A stretch of DNA of 41,845 nucleotides, taken from assembly GCA_019423725.1 (NCBI GenBank), contig JAHZAW010000056.1, forward strand, positions 1 to 41,845. The letters run 5' to 3'. This stretch comes from Clostridiales bacterium (GTDB lineage Bacteria; Bacillota; Clostridia; Lachnospirales; Anaerotignaceae). The position numbers and the translations under genes were made by a program. The notes beneath the pieces were generated by a model, which saw nothing but the letters and a program-made list of their open reading frames with translations, had not been told where the DNA came from and did no database searches. This document shows, in pieces, positions 7,892 through 16,462 of the stretch (positions are counted from its first letter, which is position 1; each line of letters starts with the position of its first letter).

Positions 7892-10800
7892 TCATTTATC
7901 TACATCCGTCCACATTTCGCTGTTTTCCCCGCTGCGCACATAGTTATGTCCCGAAGCCGCTTCCATCATGGAGCCATAGGCCCAATGGTCTGAGGAAAGA
8001 TCTGTGAAAGTATTCAAGTCGTTTATATTTTTGGAAATAAAATTCATATCAGCCTCTCGGTTTTCCATACGGTTGATTATGACCGTAACTTCAGCCCTTG
8101 TAATATATCTTTCGGGACCGAAGGATCCGTCAGGATAGCCTCCTATCCATCCCATTTGAGAAGCCTTTGCCACAGCACCATAATACCACATATTATCAGA
8201 TACATCGGTAAATGAGCAGTATGTGCCCTTTCCAGCCTTGGCAAAATTAACCGCCATGGTAACGAATTCTCCTCGGGTAATGGGTGAGTCAGGTCTAAAT
8301 GTGCCATCGAGATAGCCGTTTACCACTCCCATACCAGCTAATGTTATTACCGCATCGGAATACCACTGATCCGCGGGTACATCTGTAAATGTATTGAGAT
8401 ATCCGCTCTTTTCATCCAAAAGATTGTAGAACATAACTGCCGCTTCCGCACGGGTTATGGTCTTGTCAGGTCCCACTGTGCCATCAGGATAGCCGCTTAT
8501 ATAGGCATTATGTACCTGTGTCTCATCTTCCCATACGGCATAGAGGTTAATCGGCCTGCCCGGCATGCGCAATGTGTCTCCCGGTAAATATTCTACCTTT
8601 CCACCTTCTTCAGTGCTCCATCCTGCCAGGGCCTTTCCAAAGGGTGCGTCAAATACATCATCCTTTATCGTAACTCTTTCGCCTTCACCATATTTTCCGT
8701 CCTTCACTAGATCATCGTCATTGTGGTAGCGTATATAGTAGGCTTCACTGCTTAAGGAATAGCTGCTTCCGCCGCCTGAGGAAGAGCTGCTGTCGGATTT
8801 TTTATCCCAATGTGCCGTAAAATACAAATCTCCAGTAATACTTCCCGCTGAGAGCATTAAGTCCTTTTTAGGCTCGTCCTGGTTTTCATATGTCCATCCG
8901 ATAAATGAATAGCCAGATTTTGTAGGATTTTTCAGTACAATATCATTCTCAATGGTATAGCTTACGGGATTTGAGCTATCATTCCCTCCTCCGTTAAGTT
9001 CATAGCTTATGCTGTATGTAACAGGTGTATAGTCTGCCGTAACGACTATATTGGATGCAGGTTTTACAATATCCTCAGTAATACTCCATACTCCTGTATA
9101 TCCATTTTTCACTGGAACTTCGGGGAAATCGGCAGCTGCCAGAGTTCCTAATTTTGTAAGGTATTTTACAGCAGCTATATTCCCATCAGCTGTAAATGTA
9201 ACCGAATATGGATTTTGAATAGTAACTTCTCCCGTCAGTGGAATATTATCTGTGTTTGTCCAGCCCAAACCTGCAAATTCTTCCTCTGACGCTGTCCATA
9301 CAAATGTATTGTATCCTCCAGGCTCGGAAGAATATGTGCTTCCTTCCTTTAACGCCCAGTCAACGGAAAGATATTCCTCTTCAAGAGTTTCACTTTCTAT
9401 ATAAGTTTCTTCTCCAAATGTCTTATACAGGTATTCCGAAATAAGCTCGTCCGCTGTATCATATACCGTGCTTAACATATATTTGGTGTTATTATTAGCA
9501 AAATACTGGTATTCAGACGCATTTATAAATGCCAGATTTTCGGCAGACTGTGTAAGTTTTATTCTGATATAGTACTGCATTCCGGAAGTGGTATAGACGC
9601 TTGTATCCCAGTTATATGAAGGTCCTCTGCCACTTACCTTTCTTCCATCTATATCCAGCTGATAATAAGAACTGCCCGATCTTGCGTCGCTTATATCATC
9701 TATTCTTAAAGTATTGATCTGCTTGCCGTATTTAAATGCACTTTCGCTATCCCTTGTATCATCAGAGTCGTTCCACTTATACCAAAAAAATATATCACCT
9801 TTATTGCTTCCTGCCAAAGGATGCGTAATTTCCGGCACGATATCTACCCTACTATATTCATTTATGGGAATCGTAAGCACCTGGCCGCTTTTCATTGTTA
9901 GTGTCTGGAGGTCTCCGTTTTTATGATATGCTTTTATATTAAAAATAACCTGAGGTTCTTCCAGTTCGCCGCCGATTCTTAATGTAGCAGTATCGGAAGT
10001 TACTTTGGAATTTACGGTCAGCTCTTTGTCATCCATAATCCATACGCTTGCTTTATATCCAGGCTCAGTGGATGTTCCTCCTGGTATTTCAGGCAGCTCA
10101 TAGTCAGTATTTATACTCCATACACCTGTGTCAGGGTCCATTTCATACTGGATATACTGATTATATAATTTATGCTCAGTCGTTACTGTGATACTTCCAT
10201 TTTTGAACTGTACATCTAAAGGGTATGTTACCGCATCTTCAACGTAGCTAAACCCGTTATTATCATTCAGGAAATAATCATAGCTTGCTTTGTCTGCCAT
10301 TATTATAAGGCACACTTTATCAGGAGCTGCATTATTAACCCATTTGAATGCCGCATAATTATACCCTGTCAGGCCTTCATCAGCTGTTCTTTCCACAACA
10401 AACTGGCTGAATCTTATTTCCTTCCCATCGGCATTATAAAACGCCTGGCTTCCAATAGTTTCTACCGATGCGGGTATTGTGACCGCCAATTCTAGTCCCG
10501 GCTGGAAAGCATTCTGAAAACACTGGTTTCCTATAAATTTTAACCCATCAGGAAATGTCAAGTCTGTAAAAGTACCTAAATTTCCGTTTTTCTCTGCCTC
10601 TTCATACTTTTCTTTTGTTGTGGCGAATCTAAGGTTTGAGCAGCCATAAAATACTGCGCCTGAAGGGTCTCTGCCGTCGAAATCTCCAAGATATTCTAAA
10701 TTATCCGACCATACAACGCCTTCAAGCTTAGTACAGTTTCCAAAAGCATAGCTTTCTCCAAAGTTCTTTAAGGAATCCGGAAATATGATAATTCCTTCTA

Positions 10801-11518
10801 AGTCCGTACAGTTATAAAATGCCTGTTTTTCGATAGTTTCAAGATTATCGGCATTTTCCATATCAACAGAAACTACAGAAAATGTACCTATATCCAAATA
10901 AGATTTTTTTGTGTCATCCGTCTGCACATACATTGAGCCGTTATCATATTTTTCATTGGCATAGCTGTTGTTAAATGAGTTGAAAGCTATAGTCTTTACA
11001 GGCTTTCCGTCTATCTCATCAGGTATAGTTACCGATACATACAGCCTGAAATCACGATTTTCTTCAATATTTTCAATGCCTGTTATCTCTTTCTTTTTCT
11101 CTTTATACCATTCCTGGGAAATGCCATAAACAACCCCATTATTAAAAGCCAGGCCATCTTGAGGCACTTCAACTGGGTTATCGGCAGATGTTCCAGGAGC
11201 ATCAAAATTATATAAACTTAATAAGGCTGTCCCGTCTCCTTTATCTTCTAAATCTTTTTCCTTTTCTTTATATATAACGTCATCTTCCGAGTCTTCTTCT
11301 TTTTTATTGTCTTCTATTGTTTCATTATCCTGCACCATACATTTGGTATAGTCCTCTATACACACTGGGCAGTCCTCATTTATGGCCTCCTCCGTACAGA
11401 GGGTTTCACAGCTGCATACTGCTTCTTCCCCATCACCATCTCCAGCAAAAGATATGACAGGTGCTGAGCCAAGCATCATACACACAGACATAAATACCGC
11501 CAAAAACTGTTTTCTCAT
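7892..11518 (-). CDS. Secreted SLH-anchored surface protein with BspA-type leucine-rich and InlB-like repeats
   Basis: This 1208-residue exported protein begins with a signal peptide (MRKQFLAVFMSVCMMLGSAP, cleavage probably near the AGDGDG). A Cys-rich acidic segment comes next, then LRR_5/BspA-type repeats from about 200 to 390 (LETIEKQAFYNCTDLEGI and similar), a long beta-rich middle, and an InlB/Listeria-Bacteroides-type repeat around 840-910 (SISYELNGGG ... GYSFIGWTYEN) with a second diverged copy near 930-995. A Ser/Gly linker separates the two. Three SLH domains close the protein (GYPDGTVGPDKTITRAEA, GYLDGTFRPDSPITRGEF, GYPDGSFGPERYITRAEV), so it should sit non-covalently on the cell wall. 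The role is probably adhesion or host contact. The gene is visibly more AT-rich than its neighbours. Confidence 0.93.
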   Translation of the reverse strand: MRKQFLAVFMSVCMMLGSAPVISFAGDGDGEEAVCSCETLCTEEAINEDCPVCIEDYTKCMVQDNETIEDNKKEEDSEDDVIYKEKEKDLEDKGDGTALLSLYNFDAPGTSADNPVEVPQDGLAFNNGVVYGISQEWYKEKKKEITGIENIEENRDFRLYVSVTIPDEIDGKPVKTIAFNSFNNSYANEKYDNGSMYVQTDDTKKSYLDIGTFSVVSVDMENADNLETIEKQAFYNCTDLEGIIIFPDSLKNFGESYAFGNCTKLEGVVWSDNLEYLGDFDGRDPSGAVFYGCSNLRFATTKEKYEEAEKNGNLGTFTDLTFPDGLKFIGNQCFQNAFQPGLELAVTIPASVETIGSQAFYNADGKEIRFSQFVVERTADEGLTGYNYAAFKWVNNAAPDKVCLIIMADKASYDYFLNDNNGFSYVEDAVTYPLDVQFKNGSITVTTEHKLYNQYIQYEMDPDTGVWSINTDYELPEIPGGTSTEPGYKASVWIMDDKELTVNSKVTSDTATLRIGGELEEPQVIFNIKAYHKNGDLQTLTMKSGQVLTIPINEYSRVDIVPEITHPLAGSNKGDIFFWYKWNDSDDTRDSESAFKYGKQINTLRIDDISDARSGSSYYQLDIDGRKVSGRGPSYNWDTSVYTTSGMQYYIRIKLTQSAENLAFINASEYQYFANNNTKYMLSTVYDTADELISEYLYKTFGEETYIESETLEEEYLSVDWALKEGSTYSSEPGGYNTFVWTASEEEFAGLGWTNTDNIPLTGEVTIQNPYSVTFTADGNIAAVKYLTKLGTLAAADFPEVPVKNGYTGVWSITEDIVKPASNIVVTADYTPVTYSISYELNGGGNDSSNPVSYTIENDIVLKNPTKSGYSFIGWTYENQDEPKKDLMLSAGSITGDLYFTAHWDKKSDSSSSSGGGSSYSLSSEAYYIRYHNDDDLVKDGKYGEGERVTIKDDVFDAPFGKALAGWSTEEGGKVEYLPGDTLRMPGRPINLYAVWEDETQVHNAYISGYPDGTVGPDKTITRAEAAVMFYNLLDEKSGYLNTFTDVPADQWYSDAVITLAGMGVVNGYLDGTFRPDSPITRGEFVTMAVNFAKAGKGTYCSFTDVSDNMWYYGAVAKASQMGWIGGYPDGSFGPERYITRAEVTVIINRMENREADMNFISKNINDLNTFTDLSSDHWAYGSMMEAASGHNYVRSGENSEMWTDVDK

Positions 11519-11634
11519 TGTTCTCCTCCTTCTTTATCGGCATAAAAGCTCTGAAATCAGTTCACAAAGCACCATTGTGTCTAAGCAAAATATGCTCAAA
11601 AAGTGCACATTTTTCCATATTTCCACATTTATAA

Positions 11635-11663
11635 CTTATATCATAAATTATGTACATTTTCAA
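11635..11663 (-). promoter_or_regulatory. Promoter of the SLH surface-protein gene
   Basis: On the minus strand TTGAAA (11658-11663) and TATAAG (11635-11640) are 17 bases apart. The leader would be about 110 bases long. Confidence 0.65.
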
Positions 11664-11695
11664 TAGATTTAGCAAATAACTAGAACTATTTACCG

Positions 11696-11729
11696 TCATT
11701 TTTGCATTTTAAAAGCAATGCAAAAATGA
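11696..11729. promoter_or_regulatory. 13-bp perfect inverted repeat, candidate operator
   Basis: Two perfect 13-base arms (11696-11708 and 11717-11729, eight-base AT-rich spacer) lie about 33 bases upstream of the -35 box of the surface-protein gene. With no flanking T run of terminator type and an AT-rich spacer, a binding site for a dimeric regulator is more likely than a terminator. Confidence 0.5.
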
Positions 11730-11990
11730 TAAACCTGTACTTTTGACGATTTATAGCCAAGATATTTGGTAAACTTTGTTTACTATGTAATAAAATTCTG
11801 CTTTGCTGATCCAGATAACCATATATTTACATTCGTCATTCTGATACTTTGTTCTGGCAGGAATATTACCGTATTTTATCCACGGCCTTCTCCTTCCTTT
11901 TATGGTGTTTTTCTATACCTAGCAAAAAATCACAAAATATTTATAAATAAAGCTGTTAACAATATTTTTATACTTTTTATTTCATAAACA

Positions 11991-12035
11991 AAAACCCGTC
12001 CATACAGATATATTGATCCGCATGGACGGGTTTTT
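11991..12035. terminator. Terminator after the ImmA/IrrE-like gene (works in both directions)
   Basis: A 9-bp GC-rich stem (11995-12003 with 12022-12030) is flanked by A residues on the left and T residues on the right, so it can end transcription either way. It lies directly after the minus-strand gene that stops at 12053. Confidence 0.85.
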
Positions 12036-12052
12036 AAAATTATGTTTATATT

Positions 12053-12619
12053 TTATTCCTTCAAAGCGTTTTCCTCTATGAACTTTTTAAACAGTCTCCA
12101 TACCTTCTGTTCCAGGGGGTGAGAATAAAACCGTTTTCTGTCTTTCAGCTCGGCTAACCTCTGGACCCTTATTTCCGCCGCCCTCTGTGAGACACCGCAG
12201 AAGGAAGCTATATCATCGGAAGAAAATGCCTTAAGGCCGTAAAGCACTACCGCTGGCATGAGCAGGTCCCTGGCAAATATGCCGGCCTCATATTCCGTGG
12301 TTTTTCCTATTTTCTTCAGATCATCAGAGAGCAGGCATATGCCTATGCCCTTGGCCATGGAAAATCTCACACTGCCCTTATCCCTATCCGTATCGACAAA
12401 TACTGTCCTCTCCCCGTTTATCTCCGACACCAATACCCTGTCATTAAGTTTTTCAGGCTTGGCCAGCCCAAGACGGGCTGCCCTTTTAAAGGATATTATT
12501 TTTATGCCGCAGGTGTCTGCCACCCTGTCCAGCTCCACGGGAAGGGAGGATATGCCACATCTTATGAGGGTCTCCCATGCCAGGTCTCTGCCCCTTTTAT
12601 ATTCGTCGTAGCTTCCCAT
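12053..12619 (-). CDS. ImmA/IrrE-like protein lacking the HEXXH zinc site
   Basis: This 188-residue protein has the layout of ImmA/IrrE (DUF955) proteins: an N-terminal helical segment (LPVELDRVADTCGIKIISF), a central strand carrying the FVDTDRD motif, the segment 'EYEAGIFARDLLMPAVVL', which matches the family's conserved E..A..FA..LLMP, and a C-terminal winged-helix-like part (SSDDIASFCGVSQRAAEIRV). Family members are metalloproteases that cleave repressors or sensors. Where the HEXXH helix should be, the protein reads AKGIGICLL, so both zinc His and the catalytic Glu are missing and proteolysis is unlikely. It may act as a binding or regulatory protein. It stands alone, with a weak AAGGA site before the ATG. 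Confidence 0.75.
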   Translation of the reverse strand: MGSYDEYKRGRDLAWETLIRCGISSLPVELDRVADTCGIKIISFKRAARLGLAKPEKLNDRVLVSEINGERTVFVDTDRDKGSVRFSMAKGIGICLLSDDLKKIGKTTEYEAGIFARDLLMPAVVLYGLKAFSSDDIASFCGVSQRAAEIRVQRLAELKDRKRFYSHPLEQKVWRLFKKFIEENALKE

Positions 12620-12844
12620 ATGATTCAGTCCTTAAAGGTCCTGCCGGTGTTTCCGGCTTTGCTCCTACGCTTTTTCTGCCGCAGCCTTACGCCGCTGTTT
12701 ACGGTATCTTGGATGATGCCACTGTGCTGGTATTCCAGACATCCTGCCTATTTCCGCTCGGCCCTGTTGTTTCATCCGGTCCAGAGGCTCAAAATCATTT
12801 GACTTCCAGTTCTGTCCCTCTCCTTTGTCCATCCTGGGCAGCTT
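12620..12844. other. Intergenic stretch without a recognisable gene
   Basis: About 225 bases lie between the activase gene's stop and the ImmA/IrrE-like start. Open frames exist on the plus strand, but they lack ribosome binding sites and protein-like composition. No terminator was recognised after the activase gene, so read-through into the ImmA/IrrE-like gene is possible. Confidence 0.5.
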
Positions 12845-14497
12845 TTACTGCTCAGAAAGGGATTCCAGACCGATGAGGGCAGCTCCTATGGCTCCGCAGA
12901 GCTGGGCATCCTCGGAAATAAAGAGTTTTTCACCGAGTTTTTCCTCGATGGCCTCAACTATGCCCTTATTTTTAGCCACACCGCCGGTCATGATGTATTC
13001 CTTTTCGCCGCCAAGACGTTTCACAAGGGATACGGTCTTTCCAGCTACGGAATTATTAAGTCCATGGATTATATCCGCCGGAGGTGTATCCTGTGCCACC
13101 AGGGAAACTACCTCGGATTCGGCAAATACCGTACACATATTTGAGATGACAACATCATTTTTCCACTTAAGCCCAAGCTCTCCCATCTCGTCCAGGGTAA
13201 GCTCCATGGTCCTTGCCATCATATCCAGGAAACGTCCCGTTCCTGCGGCACATTTATCGTTCATGACAAAGCTCAGTACAGCTCCATTCTCATCTATCCT
13301 TATGGCTTTAGAGTCCTGGCCTCCGATGTCGATGACTGTCCTCGCCCTGGGGTTCAGATAGTGGGCACCCTTGGCATGGCATGTTATTTCCGTTACGGAA
13401 GATTCACCAAAGCTGATGTTTTCCCTGCCGTAGCCCGTGGTCACCGTGAGAGTAAGGTCGCTTTCCTCTATGCCTGCCTCTGCCAGGGCTGCTGAAAGTG
13501 CCTTTTTAGCTCCGTTGGTGGCTCCTGAGCCGGTGGGAACTATGGCTTTTCCGATTATGTTCCTGTCCTTATCCATTATGATGGCATCCGTACTGGTGGA
13601 GCCGCTGTCTATTCCTGCTGTATATATTTTTCCGTCGGTCTTCATGTTTATTTTCCTCCTGTTGACTCCAGCGTTTATGGTCTCCGCAAAGGCCTCCAGT
13701 CTTGTGGAAAGCTGGCCCTCGCTCTGGCTGGTGCAGTCAGTCTCTATCTTTAAAAGGGGCACATCAGTCTTGTTTTTAAGGCTCATATACTCAAAACTAT
13801 AGTAGTCGCAGAATTTCATGGTATGGTAGATTATGCCCGCCGTTCCCGCTGAAAGCCTGTCCCTGCCGGAATTATCATACATCCTCATGCAGGGCGTCTG
13901 CTCCAGCAGAGCCGGTGAGTATCCATCTATGAAAGAATCAAGGTCCTTGGGATTTCCCGGCATATCCACCGTCCTGTTGCCCGTGCATGTGTCATCGTTT
14001 ACGGTTATGGAAAATTTCTCGCTCACGGTCTTATAAAGATATTTTCCGCCATGGGCTCCCAGGATGCTTATGTGCTTTTCATTGTTGTTTTTGGCCGTCT
14101 CCGTAAAGGCTGCCATGGCCTTCTTTACGTCAAACTGCCTTCCGCTGTACTTTTCATACTTTTCCGAAAGGTCACTGAGATGCCTCTTGAACATCTCTTC
14201 CTCAGCCTTTCCTGTCTTATGGGGGAGCTCAAGAAGATATATGAAATTCATCCTTCCGCTCTCCTCCAGTATATCGTATACCCTCCTTATGACGTCACAG
14301 CAGTCCACCAGCACCATCTCTTTTATATCCTTGGCGAACACTTCCTCGATTATGGCCTTTCCATATCCGCACATGTTCGGATGTCCCAGGCTTTCCGCCG
14401 TGTCAAAGTTATCGGGCAGAGGCTCCAGCCTCACGCAGTCCCCTCCAAAGCCTTCCAGAAGCTCGATGGGCGTATATTTACATACATAGTATATCAT
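12845..14497 (-). CDS. Fusion of a 2-hydroxyacyl-CoA-dehydratase-like domain and a BadF/HgdC-type ATPase activase
   Basis: The 550-residue protein has two halves. Residues 1 to about 285 resemble the HgdB/dehydratase D-subunit fold and carry many Cys (for example NMCGYG, VDCCDV, TPCMRMYD, KFCDYYS). From about residue 290 comes a complete ASKHA ATPase: the phosphate-1 loop AGIDSGSTSTDAIIMD, TTGYGREN, VIDIGGQDSKAI, the iron-sulfur Cys in NDKCAAGTGRF and SNMCTVFAESEV, and the adenosine motif MTGGVAKNKG. Such activases use ATP to push one very low-potential electron into a partner cluster protein. It overlaps the partner gene by four bases (ATGA). The pairing resembles the double-cubane cluster protein and its reductase, or an uncharacterised dehydratase system; no acyl-CoA pathway genes are nearby. 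Confidence 0.9.
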   Translation of the reverse strand: MIYYVCKYTPIELLEGFGGDCVRLEPLPDNFDTAESLGHPNMCGYGKAIIEEVFAKDIKEMVLVDCCDVIRRVYDILEESGRMNFIYLLELPHKTGKAEEEMFKRHLSDLSEKYEKYSGRQFDVKKAMAAFTETAKNNNEKHISILGAHGGKYLYKTVSEKFSITVNDDTCTGNRTVDMPGNPKDLDSFIDGYSPALLEQTPCMRMYDNSGRDRLSAGTAGIIYHTMKFCDYYSFEYMSLKNKTDVPLLKIETDCTSQSEGQLSTRLEAFAETINAGVNRRKINMKTDGKIYTAGIDSGSTSTDAIIMDKDRNIIGKAIVPTGSGATNGAKKALSAALAEAGIEESDLTLTVTTGYGRENISFGESSVTEITCHAKGAHYLNPRARTVIDIGGQDSKAIRIDENGAVLSFVMNDKCAAGTGRFLDMMARTMELTLDEMGELGLKWKNDVVISNMCTVFAESEVVSLVAQDTPPADIIHGLNNSVAGKTVSLVKRLGGEKEYIMTGGVAKNKGIVEAIEEKLGEKLFISEDAQLCGAIGAALIGLESLSEQ

Positions 14498-15765
14498 TTC
14501 TTCATTTCCTCCAGCATCTCTATAAAAGCGTCAAGTCGTGTAAGTATCTGTCCGTCGCTGGTGTTTCGGCGGTCCCCTCCGTCACCGTTCAATACAAGGG
14601 TGGGGAATCCCTTTTCCTCAAGCTTTTTCTTGGCGTTTACAGCAGCTCCCATGGTCTGCTTGCAGCCCCAGTGGCAGAAATATATTATGCCGTCTACCCC
14701 AAGCATCTCAGCCACCTCCGCAGCCTTATTTATACGGTTGTCCGAATGTCCGTTGAAACTGCTGAGCACAAGCCTCTTTGCCATGCTCTCATAGGGCTTT
14801 TCCGGGTCAGTGTCCACAAAGTTTTCAAAGTTCATATCACAGCTTACTATCTGGCATTTATCATTGAAATTCAGCCTGTCCCTTAAGGGCACCTGGAAAT
14901 AGGGTATGGTATGCATCCATAAAAGCCTTATGCCGCTCTTTTTAGGGGCGTGCTTCAGGTCCTCCTTGAGCATCTGGGAATATTTGAGCGTTTCCTCAGT
15001 TCCAAGGAGTGGATGGGTCAGAAATACCTCGTACATCTCACTGGTTATATCATTGGGTATGGTGGTGTCCTTCTTAAGCTCCAGACATTCCTTGAAGTTA
15101 TCAATGGTCTCCTTGGTCCTTGCGGCATACTGCTTCAATAGGTCCTCATCAAGTTTTCTGCCTGTATGCTCCTCGATGAATGCTGTCATGTCCCTGAGCT
15201 GGTCAGCCACATATTTTATGCTGTCCTCATCGGGTGATGTTGGTATGTCTATATAAAACTGGGGCACATCATAATAGTCAGCCAGTGCCCTGAAAGTCAG
15301 GTTATTGGCGTCACATATCATGGATGTGTTGATTATGAATTTAGGTCTTGGAAGTACTCCGGAAAATGCCGCTCCCATAAGTATCTTATGGTATGAGCAG
15401 TAGGTCTCGGCTATGCCCGCCGCCTCCGCTGATTCCACAAAGGCCTTTTCCGCATAGGCTCCCGTCATATATCCGGAAAATCCCTCGGCAAATATGGTGT
15501 TCATCCCAAAGGCCCTTATTATCTCACATGGCAGAAACACACTTACAAGGGCTGAATTCTGGGCATCGGAAAATGACTTGATATGCTCATTCATACATAC
15601 ATTCGCAAGGTATTTCCTGGCCGGTGAAAGCCTCTTGTCCGGAGCGTATTTCATCTTAAGATTGAAAACCTTATATCCTAAAAGCAGTTCTTTTCTGGCT
15701 GCGTCAGGATTTTTTGCTATGGTATTATCGATGTGCTGTCCGAATTTTGTGATTATGTCTGACAT
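14494..15765 (-). CDS. 2-hydroxyacyl-CoA dehydratase D-subunit / double-cubane cluster-type protein
   Basis: This 423-residue protein of the HgdB family is predicted to be cytoplasmic and oxygen-sensitive. It shows the N-terminal SALVSVFLPCEIIRAFGM segment, ANNLTFRALADYYDVPQFYID in the middle, and the C-terminal YFCHWGCKQTMGA motif with cluster-binding Cys, then 'LNGDGGDRRNTSDGQ' where family members usually have the ligand-side GD segment. Conserved Cys in TYCSYH, MICDAN and SCDMNF fit an iron-sulfur cluster. In this family an ATP-driven activase supplies electrons, here the overlapping downstream gene. The reaction could be a radical dehydration of an acyl-CoA or, for double-cubane proteins, reduction of a small molecule. 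AGAAGGAGAGA precedes the ATG. Confidence 0.88.
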   Translation of the reverse strand: MSDIITKFGQHIDNTIAKNPDAARKELLLGYKVFNLKMKYAPDKRLSPARKYLANVCMNEHIKSFSDAQNSALVSVFLPCEIIRAFGMNTIFAEGFSGYMTGAYAEKAFVESAEAAGIAETYCSYHKILMGAAFSGVLPRPKFIINTSMICDANNLTFRALADYYDVPQFYIDIPTSPDEDSIKYVADQLRDMTAFIEEHTGRKLDEDLLKQYAARTKETIDNFKECLELKKDTTIPNDITSEMYEVFLTHPLLGTEETLKYSQMLKEDLKHAPKKSGIRLLWMHTIPYFQVPLRDRLNFNDKCQIVSCDMNFENFVDTDPEKPYESMAKRLVLSSFNGHSDNRINKAAEVAEMLGVDGIIYFCHWGCKQTMGAAVNAKKKLEEKGFPTLVLNGDGGDRRNTSDGQILTRLDAFIEMLEEMKK

Positions 15766-15896
15766 TGCAGTCTCTCCTTCTGATATTTATTTATCTGATT
15801 TATGTTTGTTTATCTGCATTTTATTTATACTTTCAAAAACTATGGCCACGGGCTCCAGGTCTTATATAAGACCCTACACTGCCCACATTTCTGCCT

Positions 15897-15925
15897 AGTA
15901 TATAATATACCAGCAGTTCTGTCAA
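15897..15925 (-). promoter_or_regulatory. SigA-type promoter of the dehydratase/activase operon
   Basis: The minus strand has a perfect TTGACA (15920-15925) and TATACT (15897-15902) separated by 17 bases, among the strongest promoter matches in the window. Confidence 0.85.
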
Positions 15926-15945
15926 AGTCAATGCCGCCAAAAAAA

Positions 15946-15969
15946 GGAACTTATGGTATCATATGTTCC
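15946..15969. promoter_or_regulatory. Imperfect palindrome upstream of the dehydratase promoter
   Basis: Ten-base arms (15946-15955 and 15960-15969) match at nine positions around a four-base spacer. The palindrome sits 20 bases upstream of the -35 box, a typical activator position. No regulator gene is adjacent except the small ribbon-helix-helix-like gene at 16198. Confidence 0.45.
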
Positions 15970-16197
15970 ATACATTTTCGCTCTATATTTTTCCCCGGCC
16001 GTCATATCCCCTTTTGACATATCCTGCCCATCATCTCCTCCGCCCAAAAGAGCTGCATACGTTAGCCAGCCAGTTCAACGGCATCTTATCCCAAATACTT
16101 CACAATCTGCACACTATATATTACAATATAAAGTAAATTTATTTAATCATATATTTTATTTGTTCATTTAAGTTTATAATATTATCAGGTGATGAAA

Positions 16198-16407
16198 ATG
16201 GATCTTAAGACAAAACTCGCTAAAGAAAAAAATAAAAAAGAAGAATCCGCATATAAAACCATATATCTTAAAAAGTCCCTCATCGAAAAAGTGGAAAAGC
16301 TGGCGGACGAATATGGCCTGAGTTTCAGCAGCGTTGTGGCCAGTATGGTGGAATCCTCCCTGGAGGAGCTGGAAAACAGCAGTAACATGGAAAAAGACGA
16401 TAAATAA
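16198..16407 (+). CDS. Small ribbon-helix-helix-like protein (CopG/Arc type)
   Basis: This protein is about 69 residues long, with a very basic N-terminal arm rich in Lys and Glu. The segment YKTIYLKKSLIEKVEKLADE could form the beta strand and first helix, and 'GLSFSSVVASMVESSLEEL' the turn and second helix, as in ribbon-helix-helix DNA-binding proteins. The acidic C-terminus is short. I place the start at the ATG at 16198 because AGGTG (16187-16191) is six bases upstream; the frame extends to a GTG at 16189 that overlaps that site. No toxin gene is beside it, so it may be a stand-alone regulator, perhaps of the divergent dehydratase operon. The function is inferred from pattern only. Confidence 0.7.
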   Translation: MDLKTKLAKEKNKKEESAYKTIYLKKSLIEKVEKLADEYGLSFSSVVASMVESSLEELENSSNMEKDDK

Positions 16408-16434
16408 TATAAATAATAAGGTAAACAAAATTTT

Positions 16435-16462
16435 AAGGCTGTCATTGAGACAGCCTTTTTTA
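16435..16462 (+). terminator. Intrinsic terminator after the small RHH-like gene
   Basis: A 9-bp stem (16435-16443 with 16449-16457, five-base loop) runs into a T tract. Confidence 0.85.

Larger units (their letters stand above)
11519..11994. other. AT-rich intergenic region upstream of the surface-protein gene
   Basis: No convincing gene lies here. The stretch holds the ribosome binding site (AGGAGGAGAAC) and promoter of the surface-protein gene, a long perfect inverted repeat, and about 250 bases of AT-rich DNA with no recognisable feature before the shared terminator at its right end. Confidence 0.6.
15766..16186. other. Divergent intergenic region of the dehydratase/activase operon
   Basis: About 420 bases without a gene. 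It contains the dehydratase operon's promoter and a palindrome (listed separately). From about 16090 an AT-rich stretch leads to the small gene at 16198; I saw no clear promoter for it. Confidence 0.6.

Noticed and set aside
12577..12876. Plus-strand open frame of 99 residues spanning the ImmA-like start and the activase end
   Set aside because: It overlaps two real genes on the other strand, is Pro/Cys/Phe-rich without a recognisable pattern, and has no ribosome binding site.
15901..16160. Open frame of 72 residues upstream of the RHH-like gene
   Set aside because: It runs through the dehydratase promoter and palindrome and lacks a ribosome binding site.
16189..16445. Minus-strand frames of 84-86 residues over the small RHH-like gene
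   Set aside because: They are Phe/Leu-rich shadows of the Lys/Glu-rich plus-strand gene, and only the plus strand has a well-placed ribosome binding site and a terminator.
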